Shown here piece after piece: positions 26,450-33,994 of a stretch of 64,000 nucleotides of DNA. The stretch comes from Lentzea albidocapillata subsp. violacea. GTDB lineage: Bacteria > Actinomycetota > Actinomycetes > Mycobacteriales > Pseudonocardiaceae. A program made the position numbers and the translations under genes. The first letter of the stretch is position 1. Each line of letters begins with the position of its first letter. The stretch covers positions 248,001 to 312,000 of the forward strand of contig NZ_FNET01000004.1 in assembly GCF_900100275.1 (NCBI RefSeq), in the 5' to 3' direction. The notes beneath the pieces were generated by a model. That model was given only the letters and a program-made list of their open reading frames with translations, was not told the DNA's origin and did no database searches.

Positions 26450-29242
26450 ATGACGGGCAAGACAGAGCGGACCGACGTGCTGATCGCGGGTGGCGGTCCG
26501 GTCGGAATGGCGCTGGCGATCGACCTGACGTACCGGGGGATCGGCTGCGTGGTCGCCGAGGCCGGTGACGGCGAGGTCCGGCACCCCAAGGTGAGCACGA
26601 TCGGCCCCCGGTCGATGGAACTGTTCCGCCGCTGGGGACTCGCGGACGCGATCCGGAACGCGGGCTGGCCGTCCGACCACCCGCTGGACATCGCCTGGGT
26701 CACCAAGATCGGCGGGTACGAGCTGCACCGCTACCGCCGGGGCACCGCCGCCGACCGGCCGGTGTTCCAGCACACCCCCGAACCCGACCAGATCTGCCCG
26801 GCGCACTGGCTCAACCCCGTGCTGGCGCAGGCGACCGGCGCACCGTTGCGGCTGCGGACCTCGCTCAGCGACGTGACGCAGAACGACGACCACGTGCACG
26901 CCGTGCTCACCGATCTGGACACCGGCGCGAAGACCGAGGTCCAGGCCCGGTACCTGGTCGCGTGCGACGGCGCGGCGTCCCCGATCCGGCAGGCGTGCGG
27001 CATCGGCTCCCCCGCGCGCTTCCAGCCCCAGATCTTCCGCAACATCCTGTTCCGCGCCCCCGAACTGCGCGCCCGCCTCGGCGACAGCACCGCTCTGGTG
27101 CACTTCCTCGTCCGCTCACCCGTGCTGCGCTTCCCGTTGCGCTCACTGGACGGCGACGCGCTGTTCAACATGGTCGTCGGCGTCGAGGACGAGCACGCCG
27201 AACGGGCCGAGGCGCAGTCCCTCATCCGGGACGCGATCGCGTTCGAGACGCCGTTCGAGGTGCTGAGCGACGGCGACTGGCACCTGACCCACCGCGTCGC
27301 CGACCGCTACCGGCACGGCCGCGTGTTCCTCGCGGGCGACGCCGCGCACACCCTGTCCCCCTCCGGCGGCTTCGGCCTCAACACCGGCATCGCCGACGCG
27401 GCGGACCTGGGCTGGAAGATCGCCGCCACGCTCGGCGGCTGGGCGGGGCCGCGCCTACTCGACAGCTACGAGGCCGAACGCCGGCCGATCGCCGAGGCGA
27501 GCCTGAACGAGGCCAACACGAACCTGCGGCGCACGATGGACCGCGAGGTGCCGCAGGACATCGACGGCCCTGACGGCGAACAAGCCCGCAAGGCCATGTC
27601 CGAACGGCTCGCGTCGAGCGGCGCGCACCGCGAGTTCGACGCCCCGGAAATCCACTTCGGACTCCGCTACCGGTCGTCGGTGATCGTCGACGACCCCGGC
27701 CAGTCCCCCGCGATCACCGTCCCGGACGCGGCCTGGCGGCCCGGTGGCGAACCGGGCAGGCGAGCGGCGCACGCCTGGTGGGACGCCACGACGTCCACTT
27801 TGGACCTCTTCGGTCCGGGCTTCGTCCTGCTCCGCTTCGGTGACGACGAACGGCTTCCGCTCTTCGAGGCCGCGTTCGCCGAACGCGGTGTGCCGCTGAG
27901 CGTGCGCCACAGCGACAACGACGAGCTGGCCAAGCTCTACGACCGCGCCTTCGTCCTGGTTCGCCCGGACGGCCACGTGGCGTGGCGGGGTGACGCGCTG
28001 CCGGACGACCCGGCGAATCTGGCCGACACGGTGCGCGGAGCCGCGTTGCAGGCACCCCGGGCCGAGATGCCCACGACCCCGGCCTCCGTCGACTCGCTGC
28101 CCGCCGTGCTCGCGGCGGGCCAGGTCGCGCCGATCGTCACCGTCGACTACTTCGGTGGCACGAACTGGGTGGTGTGCGACCCGGACCTCGCCCGCACCGC
28201 GCTGCTGGACTCCCGGCTCAGCAAGGACATGGCGCTCGCACCGGAGTGGATGCGGATCCCCGGCGCGATGCTCGGTGCCCAGCCACGCGCCGAGGTCGCC
28301 AAGGCCATGGTGATGAGCGAGGGCGCGGAGCACACCCGGATCCGGCGCCTGCACGCGAAGTTCTTCACGCCCCGCAAGCTCGGCGAGTGGGGTGAGCGGA
28401 TCACGAAGCTCGCCGAGGGGCTGCTGGACGACCTCACGTCGGAGCAGGACGAGGTGAACCTCGTCGACCGCTTCACCTTCGCGCTGCCGCTGGGCTTCTT
28501 CAGCGAGCTGATCGGCGTGCCACCGCACCTGAGGCCCGCGCTGCGCGAGGTCACCGACAACATCATCTACTCGCAGGACCAGGACGAGCGTGCCGCCGGG
28601 GTGGGTGGGCTCGCCGGCACGGTCGCGCAGTGGGCCGCCGAGGGAAACGTGCTGGAACAGGGGTTCGTCACGGACCTGCTGGCGGCGCAGGCCGAGGACG
28701 CGGTCAGCCTCAACGAGGTCGTCACGTGGACGACAGGCCTGATCATGGCGGGCTACGAGTCCACCGCCAGCCTGATCGCCTCGTCGATCCACGAGGCCCT
28801 GCGCCGCCCGCCCGGCGAACGCCCCCGCACCGACGCCGAACTCGGCGACTGGGTCGAGGAGACCCTGCGCGTGCAGCCGCCGCTGCCGCACGCGACGTGG
28901 CGGTTCGCCACCGAGGACGTCGAACTCGGTGGCTACCTGATCCCGAAGGGCGCGCCGGTGCAGGTGAACCTCGCCGCGGCCAACCGCTGCCCGCACCGCA
29001 CCGCCGGGGACGAGTTCGTGCCCGGCACCGGGGGCGACAACGTGAGCTTCGGCCTCGGCCGGCACCTCTGCCTCGGCGCGCCGCTGGCCCGGCTGGAGGC
29101 ACGGATCGCCCTCGGCACGTTCCTCACCCGCTTCCCGCACGCCCGCCTGAGCACGACGAACGAGGTGCGGTGGGAGTCCGACTGGATCATCCGCCGCATC
29201 AGCGCCCTGCCCGTCGTGCTGTCGCCTGCCCAGGAGGACTGA
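26450..29242 (+). CDS. staC: StaC flavin monooxygenase fused to a StaN-like cytochrome P450
   Basis: A 930-aa in-frame fusion. Residues 1-533 are a complete RebC/StaC-type FAD monooxygenase: LIAGGGPVGM (11-20), GDAAHTLSPSGGFG (296-309), ending at VRGAA where RebC ends, as I recall it. A short linker (534-547) leads to a complete P450 (548-930) with I-helix AGYEST (767-772), E804xxR807 and heme Cys874 in FGLGRHLCLG. The P450 is a paralogue of StaN at 11974-13197. Val217 and Asn240 sit where, by my recollection of the RebC sequence, RebC has Phe216 and Arg239, so the StaC lactam product is expected. The P450's role is unknown: duplicate StaN or an extra hydroxylase. Confidence 0.9.
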   Translation: MTGKTERTDVLIAGGGPVGMALAIDLTYRGIGCVVAEAGDGEVRHPKVSTIGPRSMELFRRWGLADAIRNAGWPSDHPLDIAWVTKIGGYELHRYRRGTAADRPVFQHTPEPDQICPAHWLNPVLAQATGAPLRLRTSLSDVTQNDDHVHAVLTDLDTGAKTEVQARYLVACDGAASPIRQACGIGSPARFQPQIFRNILFRAPELRARLGDSTALVHFLVRSPVLRFPLRSLDGDALFNMVVGVEDEHAERAEAQSLIRDAIAFETPFEVLSDGDWHLTHRVADRYRHGRVFLAGDAAHTLSPSGGFGLNTGIADAADLGWKIAATLGGWAGPRLLDSYEAERRPIAEASLNEANTNLRRTMDREVPQDIDGPDGEQARKAMSERLASSGAHREFDAPEIHFGLRYRSSVIVDDPGQSPAITVPDAAWRPGGEPGRRAAHAWWDATTSTLDLFGPGFVLLRFGDDERLPLFEAAFAERGVPLSVRHSDNDELAKLYDRAFVLVRPDGHVAWRGDALPDDPANLADTVRGAALQAPRAEMPTTPASVDSLPAVLAAGQVAPIVTVDYFGGTNWVVCDPDLARTALLDSRLSKDMALAPEWMRIPGAMLGAQPRAEVAKAMVMSEGAEHTRIRRLHAKFFTPRKLGEWGERITKLAEGLLDDLTSEQDEVNLVDRFTFALPLGFFSELIGVPPHLRPALREVTDNIIYSQDQDERAAGVGGLAGTVAQWAAEGNVLEQGFVTDLLAAQAEDAVSLNEVVTWTTGLIMAGYESTASLIASSIHEALRRPPGERPRTDAELGDWVEETLRVQPPLPHATWRFATEDVELGGYLIPKGAPVQVNLAAANRCPHRTAGDEFVPGTGGDNVSFGLGRHLCLGAPLARLEARIALGTFLTRFPHARLSTTNEVRWESDWIIRRISALPVVLSPAQED

Positions 29243-29243
29243 G

Positions 29244-30254
29244 ATGAACCACGAAGGACCGGACGACTCGGTGAGCCAGATGCTGGTGCACCTGCGCGCG
29301 GCACACCTGCTGCGCGCGGCGGTGGTGCTCGACCTGGCCGACACGCTGGAGGACGAGGCGCTCTCCGTGGCGGATCTGGCCGTCCGCACGGGCACCGACC
29401 CCGGCGTGCTCGGCAGGCTGCTGGCGGCACTGGCGAGCTTCGGCGTCTTCACCCTGACCGAGGACGGCCGGTACGCGCACACCGCGCTCTCCCGGACGAT
29501 GTGCTCCACGCACCCGGTGGGCCGCATCCTCGCCCAGGACCTGAAGTCCGACGCCACGTGGCAGGCGTGGAGCAGCCTCGCCGCCGCCGCGAAGGAAGGC
29601 CGCAGCCCGTTCGCGGTGGTGCACGGCACCGACTTCTACAGCTACATCAGCGAACACGACCCAGAGCAGGCCGCGAGCTTCCACCAGGCCATGAACAACG
29701 CCACCGAAGAGGACAACGGCGACGTCGTCGCGGCACTGGGCCTGCCAGCCACGGGCCTGGTGGTCGACGTCGGCGGTGGCCGCGGCGGGCTGCTGCGCGA
29801 CGTCCTGCGGGCCGCACCAGAGCTGCGGGGTGTGCTGTTCGACGTCGAGGGGGTCGTCGCCGACGCCCTGCCGGAGCTGGTCAGCGACCCGCTCGCCTCG
29901 CGCTGCGAGACCGTGGCCGGGGACGCGCTGGCCGCCGTTCCCGAGGGCGCGGACCTGTACCTGCTGCGGTTCATCCTGCACAACTGGGGCGACGAGGACT
30001 GCGTCCGCATCCTGGAGTCCTGTGCCCGCGCGGCGAAGCCGGGTTCCCGGATCGTCGTGGTCGAGGTGCTCCTGGAGAAGTCCGGCACACCCGACGCGTA
30101 CACCGCGATGGCGGACATGGGGATGTTCGTGCTGTTCGGCAGCCAGGAACGCACCGAGGCCGAGTACGCGGGCCTGTTCGACCGGGCGGGGCTCGAGTAC
30201 CGCGGCTCGACGGCGACCGAGTCGCTGCACCTGTTCGAGGCCGTCGCACGCTAG
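29244..30254 (+). CDS. HIOMT/caffeate-type O-methyltransferase
   Basis: Protein of 336 aa with the two-domain layout of acetylserotonin (hydroxyindole)-type O-methyltransferases. An N-terminal winged-helix dimerisation domain (ADLAVRTGTDPGVLGRLL, about residues 40-57) precedes a SAM domain with LVVDVGGGRGGLLRDVL (about 172-188) and the catalytic-His segment FILHNWGDEDC (about 243-253). It starts one base after the fused staC stop and ends the operon. The standard staurosporine set has only StaMA and StaMB, so this is an addition. It probably methylates a hydroxyl, phenolic or at C7, made by an extra P450. That role is inference. Confidence 0.85.
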   Translation: MNHEGPDDSVSQMLVHLRAAHLLRAAVVLDLADTLEDEALSVADLAVRTGTDPGVLGRLLAALASFGVFTLTEDGRYAHTALSRTMCSTHPVGRILAQDLKSDATWQAWSSLAAAAKEGRSPFAVVHGTDFYSYISEHDPEQAASFHQAMNNATEEDNGDVVAALGLPATGLVVDVGGGRGGLLRDVLRAAPELRGVLFDVEGVVADALPELVSDPLASRCETVAGDALAAVPEGADLYLLRFILHNWGDEDCVRILESCARAAKPGSRIVVVEVLLEKSGTPDAYTAMADMGMFVLFGSQERTEAEYAGLFDRAGLEYRGSTATESLHLFEAVAR

Positions 30255-30261
30255 CGACGAC

Positions 30262-30298
30262 ACGAGGGGCGCGCTCCAGACCGGAGCGCGCCCCTCGT
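30262..30298. terminator. Bidirectional terminator between the sta operon and pafA
   Basis: A perfect 16-bp stem (30262-30277 with 30283-30298) surrounds a 5-base loop between the stop of the O-methyltransferase (plus strand) and the stop of pafA (minus strand). The convergent layout suggests it ends both transcripts. It marks the right boundary of the biosynthetic cluster. Confidence 0.85.
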
Positions 30299-30305
30299 CG
30301 TTCGG

Positions 30306-31664
30306 TCAGAGCGAGGAGATGAGGCGCTCCACGCGCTCGTCCACGGCCCGGAACGGGTCCTTGCACAGCACCGTGCGCTGCGCCTGGTCGTTCAGCTTCA
30401 GGTGCACCCAGTCGACGGTGAAGTCGCGACCGGCGGCCTGCGCGGCGGCGATGAAGTCACCGCGCAGCTTGGCGCGCGTGGTCTGCGGTGGGGTGTCCTT
30501 GGCGGCCTCGATCTCGCCGTCGTCGGTCACCCGCTCGACCTGGCCCTTGCGCTGCAGCAGGTCGAACACGCCACGGCCGCGGCGGATGTCGTGGTAGGCG
30601 AGGTCGAGCTGGGCGATGCGCGGGTTGGACAGGTCCATGTTGTGCTTTTCCATGTACCGGTTCATCAGGCGGTTCTTGATGGCCCAGTCGATCTCGCGGT
30701 CGATCTTGGTGAGGTCCTGCGACTCGACGGCGTCGAGCGTGCGGCCCCAGATTTCGAGGACGCGCTCCGCCATCGGGTCCGGCGAGCGCTTCGCGGTGTG
30801 CTCGACGGCCTTCTCGAAGTACTCGCGCTGGATGTCGAGCGCGGAGGCCTCCTTGCCGCCCGCGAGGCGGACCGTGCGGCGGCCGGTGAGGTCGTGGGAG
30901 ATCTCGCGGATGGCGCGGATCGGGTTGTCCAGGGAGAAGTCGCGGAACTGGACGCCCTGCTCGATCATCTCCAGCACCAGGTTCGCGCTGCCGACCTTCA
31001 GCAGCGTCGTCACCTCGGACATGTTCGAGTCGCCGACGATGACGTGCAGGCGCCGGTAGCGCTCGGCGTCGGCGTGCGGCTCGTCGCGGGTGTTGATGAT
31101 CGGGCGGGACCGCGTCGTCGCGGACGACACGCCCTCCCAGATGTGCTCGGCGCGCTGCGAGAGGCAGTACACGGCGCCGCGCGGAGTCTGCAGCACCTTG
31201 CCGGCGCCGCAGATGAGCTGGCGGGTCACCAGGAACGGCAGCAGCACGTCCGCGATGCGGGAGAACTCGCCGGCCCGTGCGACCAGGTAGTTCTCGTGGC
31301 AGCCGTAGGAGTTGCCCGCCGAGTCGGTGTTGTTCTTGAACAGGAAGATGTCCCCGCCGATGCCCTCGTCGGCGAGCCTGCGCTCGGCGTCGACGAGCAG
31401 GTCCTCCAGGATCCGCTCACCGGCCTTGTCGTGCGTGACGAGCTGGGCCAGGTCGTCGCACTCGGCCGTCGCGTACTCCGGGTGGGAGCCGACGTCGAGG
31501 TAGAGCCGGGAGCCGTTGCGCAAGAAGACGTTGGAAGAACGCCCCCACGAGACGACGCGGCGGAACAAGTACCGCGCGACCTCGTCCGGGGACAGACGAC
31601 GCTGCCCGTGGAAGGTGCAGGTCACCCCGAATTCTGTCTCAATGCCGAAGATCCGCCGCTGCAT
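30306..31664 (-). CDS. pafA: Pup-protein ligase PafA
   Basis: ATP-dependent ligase of 452 aa that joins the C-terminal glutamate of Pup to substrate lysines. It is a member of the carboxylate-amine/glutamine-synthetase-like family. The N-terminus has GIETEFGV with catalytic acidic residues, then [17 protein letters not shown] (about 111-127) and the [23 protein letters not shown] segment shared with Dop. The insertion loop specific to Dop is absent, so this is PafA. The ATG at 31664 has a TACTGT box ending 6 bases upstream and no ribosome-binding site. In mycobacteria pafB follows directly; here the downstream neighbour is the indolocarbazole cluster. Confidence 0.96.
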   Translation of the reverse strand: MQRRIFGIETEFGVTCTFHGQRRLSPDEVARYLFRRVVSWGRSSNVFLRNGSRLYLDVGSHPEYATAECDDLAQLVTHDKAGERILEDLLVDAERRLADEGIGGDIFLFKNNTDSAGNSYGCHENYLVARAGEFSRIADVLLPFLVTRQLICGAGKVLQTPRGAVYCLSQRAEHIWEGVSSATTRSRPIINTRDEPHADAERYRRLHVIVGDSNMSEVTTLLKVGSANLVLEMIEQGVQFRDFSLDNPIRAIREISHDLTGRRTVRLAGGKEASALDIQREYFEKAVEHTAKRSPDPMAERVLEIWGRTLDAVESQDLTKIDREIDWAIKNRLMNRYMEKHNMDLSNPRIAQLDLAYHDIRRGRGVFDLLQRKGQVERVTDDGEIEAAKDTPPQTTRAKLRGDFIAAAQAAGRDFTVDWVHLKLNDQAQRTVLCKDPFRAVDERVERLISSL

Positions 31665-31744
31665 GCCTCAACAGTAGGCGACTCTCAGGCGGAGCAGGGT
31701 GATCCGTTCGGGCGGCACGCCGGTTGCGGTTTAGTGTCGGTGGC
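31665..31744. promoter_or_regulatory. Divergent leaderless promoters, pafA and PAP2-kinase gene
   Basis: On the minus strand TACTGT (31671-31676) ends 6 bases before the pafA ATG. On the plus strand TAGTGT (31732-31737) ends 7 bases before the GTG at 31745. Neither gene has a ribosome-binding site, so both are probably transcribed from or next to the start codon. Confidence 0.55.
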
Positions 31745-33145
31745 GTGTGGAAACGGGTCAGCGCTCTCGACAAGAAGCTCATGAGCTCCTCCGCCAGACT
31801 GCCTCCGAGCAGGCTCGACACGGGTTTGAAGAGGCTTTCGAAAGCCGCCAACCACAGTCTGCTGTGGTTCGTCATCGCGGCGATTCTGGCGACTAGAAAA
31901 GGCCCGTACCGGCGTGGTGCGATGAGAGGCCTTGCGGCCATCACCGGGGCTTCTGCCAGCGCGAACCTGGTCGGGAAGTCGCTTTTCCCGCGCCGGCGGC
32001 CCGCCGCCGATCTGCTCGCGATGCGCCGCCGGCTGGCGAAGCGGCCGACGTCGTCGTCATTCCCGTCCGGTCACTCCGCGTCAGCGGCCGCTTTCGCCAC
32101 CGCGGTGGCGATGGAATCACCCAAAGCAGGCGTGGTGATGGCGCCGATCGCGGCCGCCGTCGCCTATTCACGCGTCCACACGGGCGTTCATTGGCCGACG
32201 GATGTCGCGGTCGGCGCGGGCGTGGGCGTCGGCGCCGCGTTGCTGACGCGCCGGTGGTGGCCACTCGGGATCAACGAGCCCGCCTCGGCCTACGAACACG
32301 CCGACCTGACGTCGTTGCAGGACGGCGACGGGCTGGTCGTGGTGGTGAACCCGTTCTCGGGCATCGGCCCGGACCCGACGCCGCAGATCACCGAGGAGTG
32401 GCCGAAGGCGCAGGTCATCTCGATCGAGGAGATCGACGACCTGCCGGACGCGAAGGCGCTGGGGGTGGCCGGTGGCGACGGGACCGTGGCCGCCGTGGCC
32501 GCTGTCGCCGCCGAGCGCGACCTTCCGCTCGTGCTCATCCCCTCCGGCACGTTGAACCACTTCGCGCGGGACGTGGGCATCACCGGCCTGCACGACACGG
32601 CGCAGGCGGTCGCGGACGGCGTGGGTGTCCGGGTGGACATGGCGCAGGTCAACGGGCAGTGGTTCGTGAACACGGCGTCGCTGGGCGGCTACCCGGACAT
32701 GGTGCGGATCCGCGAGAAACTGGAGAAGCGCTGGGGGAAGTGGCCCGCGGCGGGCATGGCGCTGTTCCGCGTGCTGCAACGCGCCAAGCCGCTGGACATC
32801 ACCATCGACGGCGACAAGCACCTCGTCTGGTTGCTGTTCGTCGGCAACGGGCCGTACCGGCCGAAGGGTTTCGCGCCCACGATGCGGCCGCGGCTGGACG
32901 ACGGCCTGCTCGACGTCCGGTACGTCCGGGCGGACCGGAAGTACTCGCGGACCAGGTTCTTCCTGGGCGCCCTGCTCGGCGCACTGGAGCACTCGCGCAT
33001 GTACAAGCACCTCGAGGTCGCCTCGTTGAACGTCGAGGTGCACGGCGCCCCGATCTCGATCGCGACGGACGGCGAGGTGCGCGAGCGGGGCAACCACTTC
33101 AAGTTCCGTTCGCGGGCAGCCGCGCTCGGGATCTATCGCCCATAG
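31745..33145 (+). CDS. PAP2 phosphatase-diacylglycerol kinase fusion
   Basis: Membrane-associated fusion of 466 aa. The N-terminal half is a PAP2-type phosphatase with the three motifs KSLFPRRRP, SFPSGHSAS and SRVHTGVHWPTD (within residues about 75-155) and hydrophobic helices. The C-terminal half is a DAGK catalytic domain with VVVNPFSGIGP (about 198), GGDGTVAAVAA (about 241) and PSGTLNHFARD (about 264). The two activities suggest lipid phosphate turnover, but the substrate is unknown. I chose GTG 31745 because TAGTGT lies 7 bases upstream. A TTG at 31724 is an alternative. Confidence 0.85.
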   Translation: MWKRVSALDKKLMSSSARLPPSRLDTGLKRLSKAANHSLLWFVIAAILATRKGPYRRGAMRGLAAITGASASANLVGKSLFPRRRPAADLLAMRRRLAKRPTSSSFPSGHSASAAAFATAVAMESPKAGVVMAPIAAAVAYSRVHTGVHWPTDVAVGAGVGVGAALLTRRWWPLGINEPASAYEHADLTSLQDGDGLVVVVNPFSGIGPDPTPQITEEWPKAQVISIEEIDDLPDAKALGVAGGDGTVAAVAAVAAERDLPLVLIPSGTLNHFARDVGITGLHDTAQAVADGVGVRVDMAQVNGQWFVNTASLGGYPDMVRIREKLEKRWGKWPAAGMALFRVLQRAKPLDITIDGDKHLVWLLFVGNGPYRPKGFAPTMRPRLDDGLLDVRYVRADRKYSRTRFFLGALLGALEHSRMYKHLEVASLNVEVHGAPISIATDGEVRERGNHFKFRSRAAALGIYRP

Positions 33146-33146
33146 T

Positions 33147-33163
33147 GTTCGACATTGTCGAAC
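33147..33163. promoter_or_regulatory. Glycerol-regulator operator O1
   Basis: A perfect 17-bp palindrome, GTTCGACA-T-TGTCGAAC, lies just upstream of the iclR -10 box (TAGAGT at 33173-33178, 7 bases before GTG). A near-identical site precedes glpK, so these are likely IclR/GylR operators giving autoregulation. Confidence 0.75.
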
Positions 33164-33185
33164 GTACGCAGGTAGAGTGGGGTGC

Positions 33186-33944
33186 GTGCCCGGACCCATT
33201 CAGTCCATTCAGCGCGCGGCCGAGGTCCTGAAGCTGCTCGCGCACGGTGGCGCGCACCAGCTGAGCGTCGGCGAGATCGCGCGCGCCCTGGACCTCGCGA
33301 AACCGACCGTGCACGGCATCCTGCGGACGTTGCAGGAGGTCGGGTTCGTCGAGCAGGAGGTCGAGGGCGGCAAGTACCGCCTGGGCGCCGCGCTGTTCCA
33401 GATCGGCACCTCCTACCTCGACGGCAACGAGCTACGCGCCAAGGCGTTGAACTGGTCGGACACGCTGGCGATGCGGGCGCGCGAGGCGGTGCGCATCGGC
33501 GTGATGCACGGCAAGCACGTGCTCGTGGTGCATCACGTGTTCCGCCCGGACAACAGCCGGCAGACGCTCGACACCGGCGCCCTGCTGCCGTGGAACGCGA
33601 CGGCGCTGGGCAAGGCGCTGGTCGCGTTCGGCGACAACTGGCCCGACGGAGACCTGCAGGCCTTCACCCGCCACACGCTCGACCCCGAGCAGCTGCACGC
33701 CGACATGAACGTGGTCCGCGTCCGCGACTGGGCCTACGACCTGCACGAACTCGTCGAGGGCGAAGCGTCGGTGGCCGCCCCGATTCGAGACAGGCGTGGC
33801 GTGGTCGTGGGGGCGATCGGCATCTCCGGGCCGGTCGAGCGACTGTGCGACTCACCCGATCAGCCGCCGCGCCTCGAACTCGTGTCCTACGTACGTGAGG
33901 CAGCTCGCAGCGTTTCGAGGGAGCTCGGCGGGCTCTCCTGGTAG
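33186..33944 (+). CDS. IclR-family regulator of glycerol utilisation (GylR-like)
   Basis: Regulator of 252 aa. The N-terminal winged HTH (SVGEIARALDLAKPTVHGILRTL, residues about 29-51) is followed by an IclR effector domain (YLDGNELRAKALNWSDTLA through VGAIGISGPVERL). It lies directly upstream of glpK-glpD, and matching palindromes sit before both its own start and glpK. A role as glycerol-responsive repressor, like Streptomyces GylR, is therefore likely. The start is GTG 33186, 7 bases after TAGAGT, which suggests a leaderless message. The GTG at 33177 overlaps that box and was rejected. Confidence 0.88.
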   Translation: MPGPIQSIQRAAEVLKLLAHGGAHQLSVGEIARALDLAKPTVHGILRTLQEVGFVEQEVEGGKYRLGAALFQIGTSYLDGNELRAKALNWSDTLAMRAREAVRIGVMHGKHVLVVHHVFRPDNSRQTLDTGALLPWNATALGKALVAFGDNWPDGDLQAFTRHTLDPEQLHADMNVVRVRDWAYDLHELVEGEASVAAPIRDRRGVVVGAIGISGPVERLCDSPDQPPRLELVSYVREAARSVSRELGGLSW

Positions 33945-33956
33945 TACTGTGAAATC

Positions 33957-33973
33957 GTTCGACAATGTCGAAT
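33957..33973. promoter_or_regulatory. Glycerol-regulator operator O2 (upstream of glpK)
   Basis: GTTCGACA-A-TGTCGAAT matches O1 with arms symmetric at 7 of 8 positions. It lies between the iclR stop and the glpK GTG and overlaps the discarded ATG at 33965. It should allow separate control of glpKD. Confidence 0.72.
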
Positions 33974-33994
33974 GGCTCGCACAAGGGAGTGCAC

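Noticed and set aside
28067..29242. Separate P450 gene starting at the internal ATG (Met540 of the fusion)
   Set aside because: There is no ribosome-binding site before the ATG and the reading frame is continuous from staC. A low level of internal initiation cannot be excluded.
8510..30254. Rebeccamycin-type cluster
   Set aside because: There is no tryptophan halogenase or flavin reductase gene. The aminosugar genes and StaC-type residues point to staurosporine chemistry.
33155..33178. RecA-NDp/PafBC promoter before iclR (TTGTCG ... TAGAGT)
   Set aside because: The spacing is 12 rather than 11 bases, and the TTGTCG half belongs to a perfect palindrome repeated before glpK, which is better explained as a glycerol-regulator operator.
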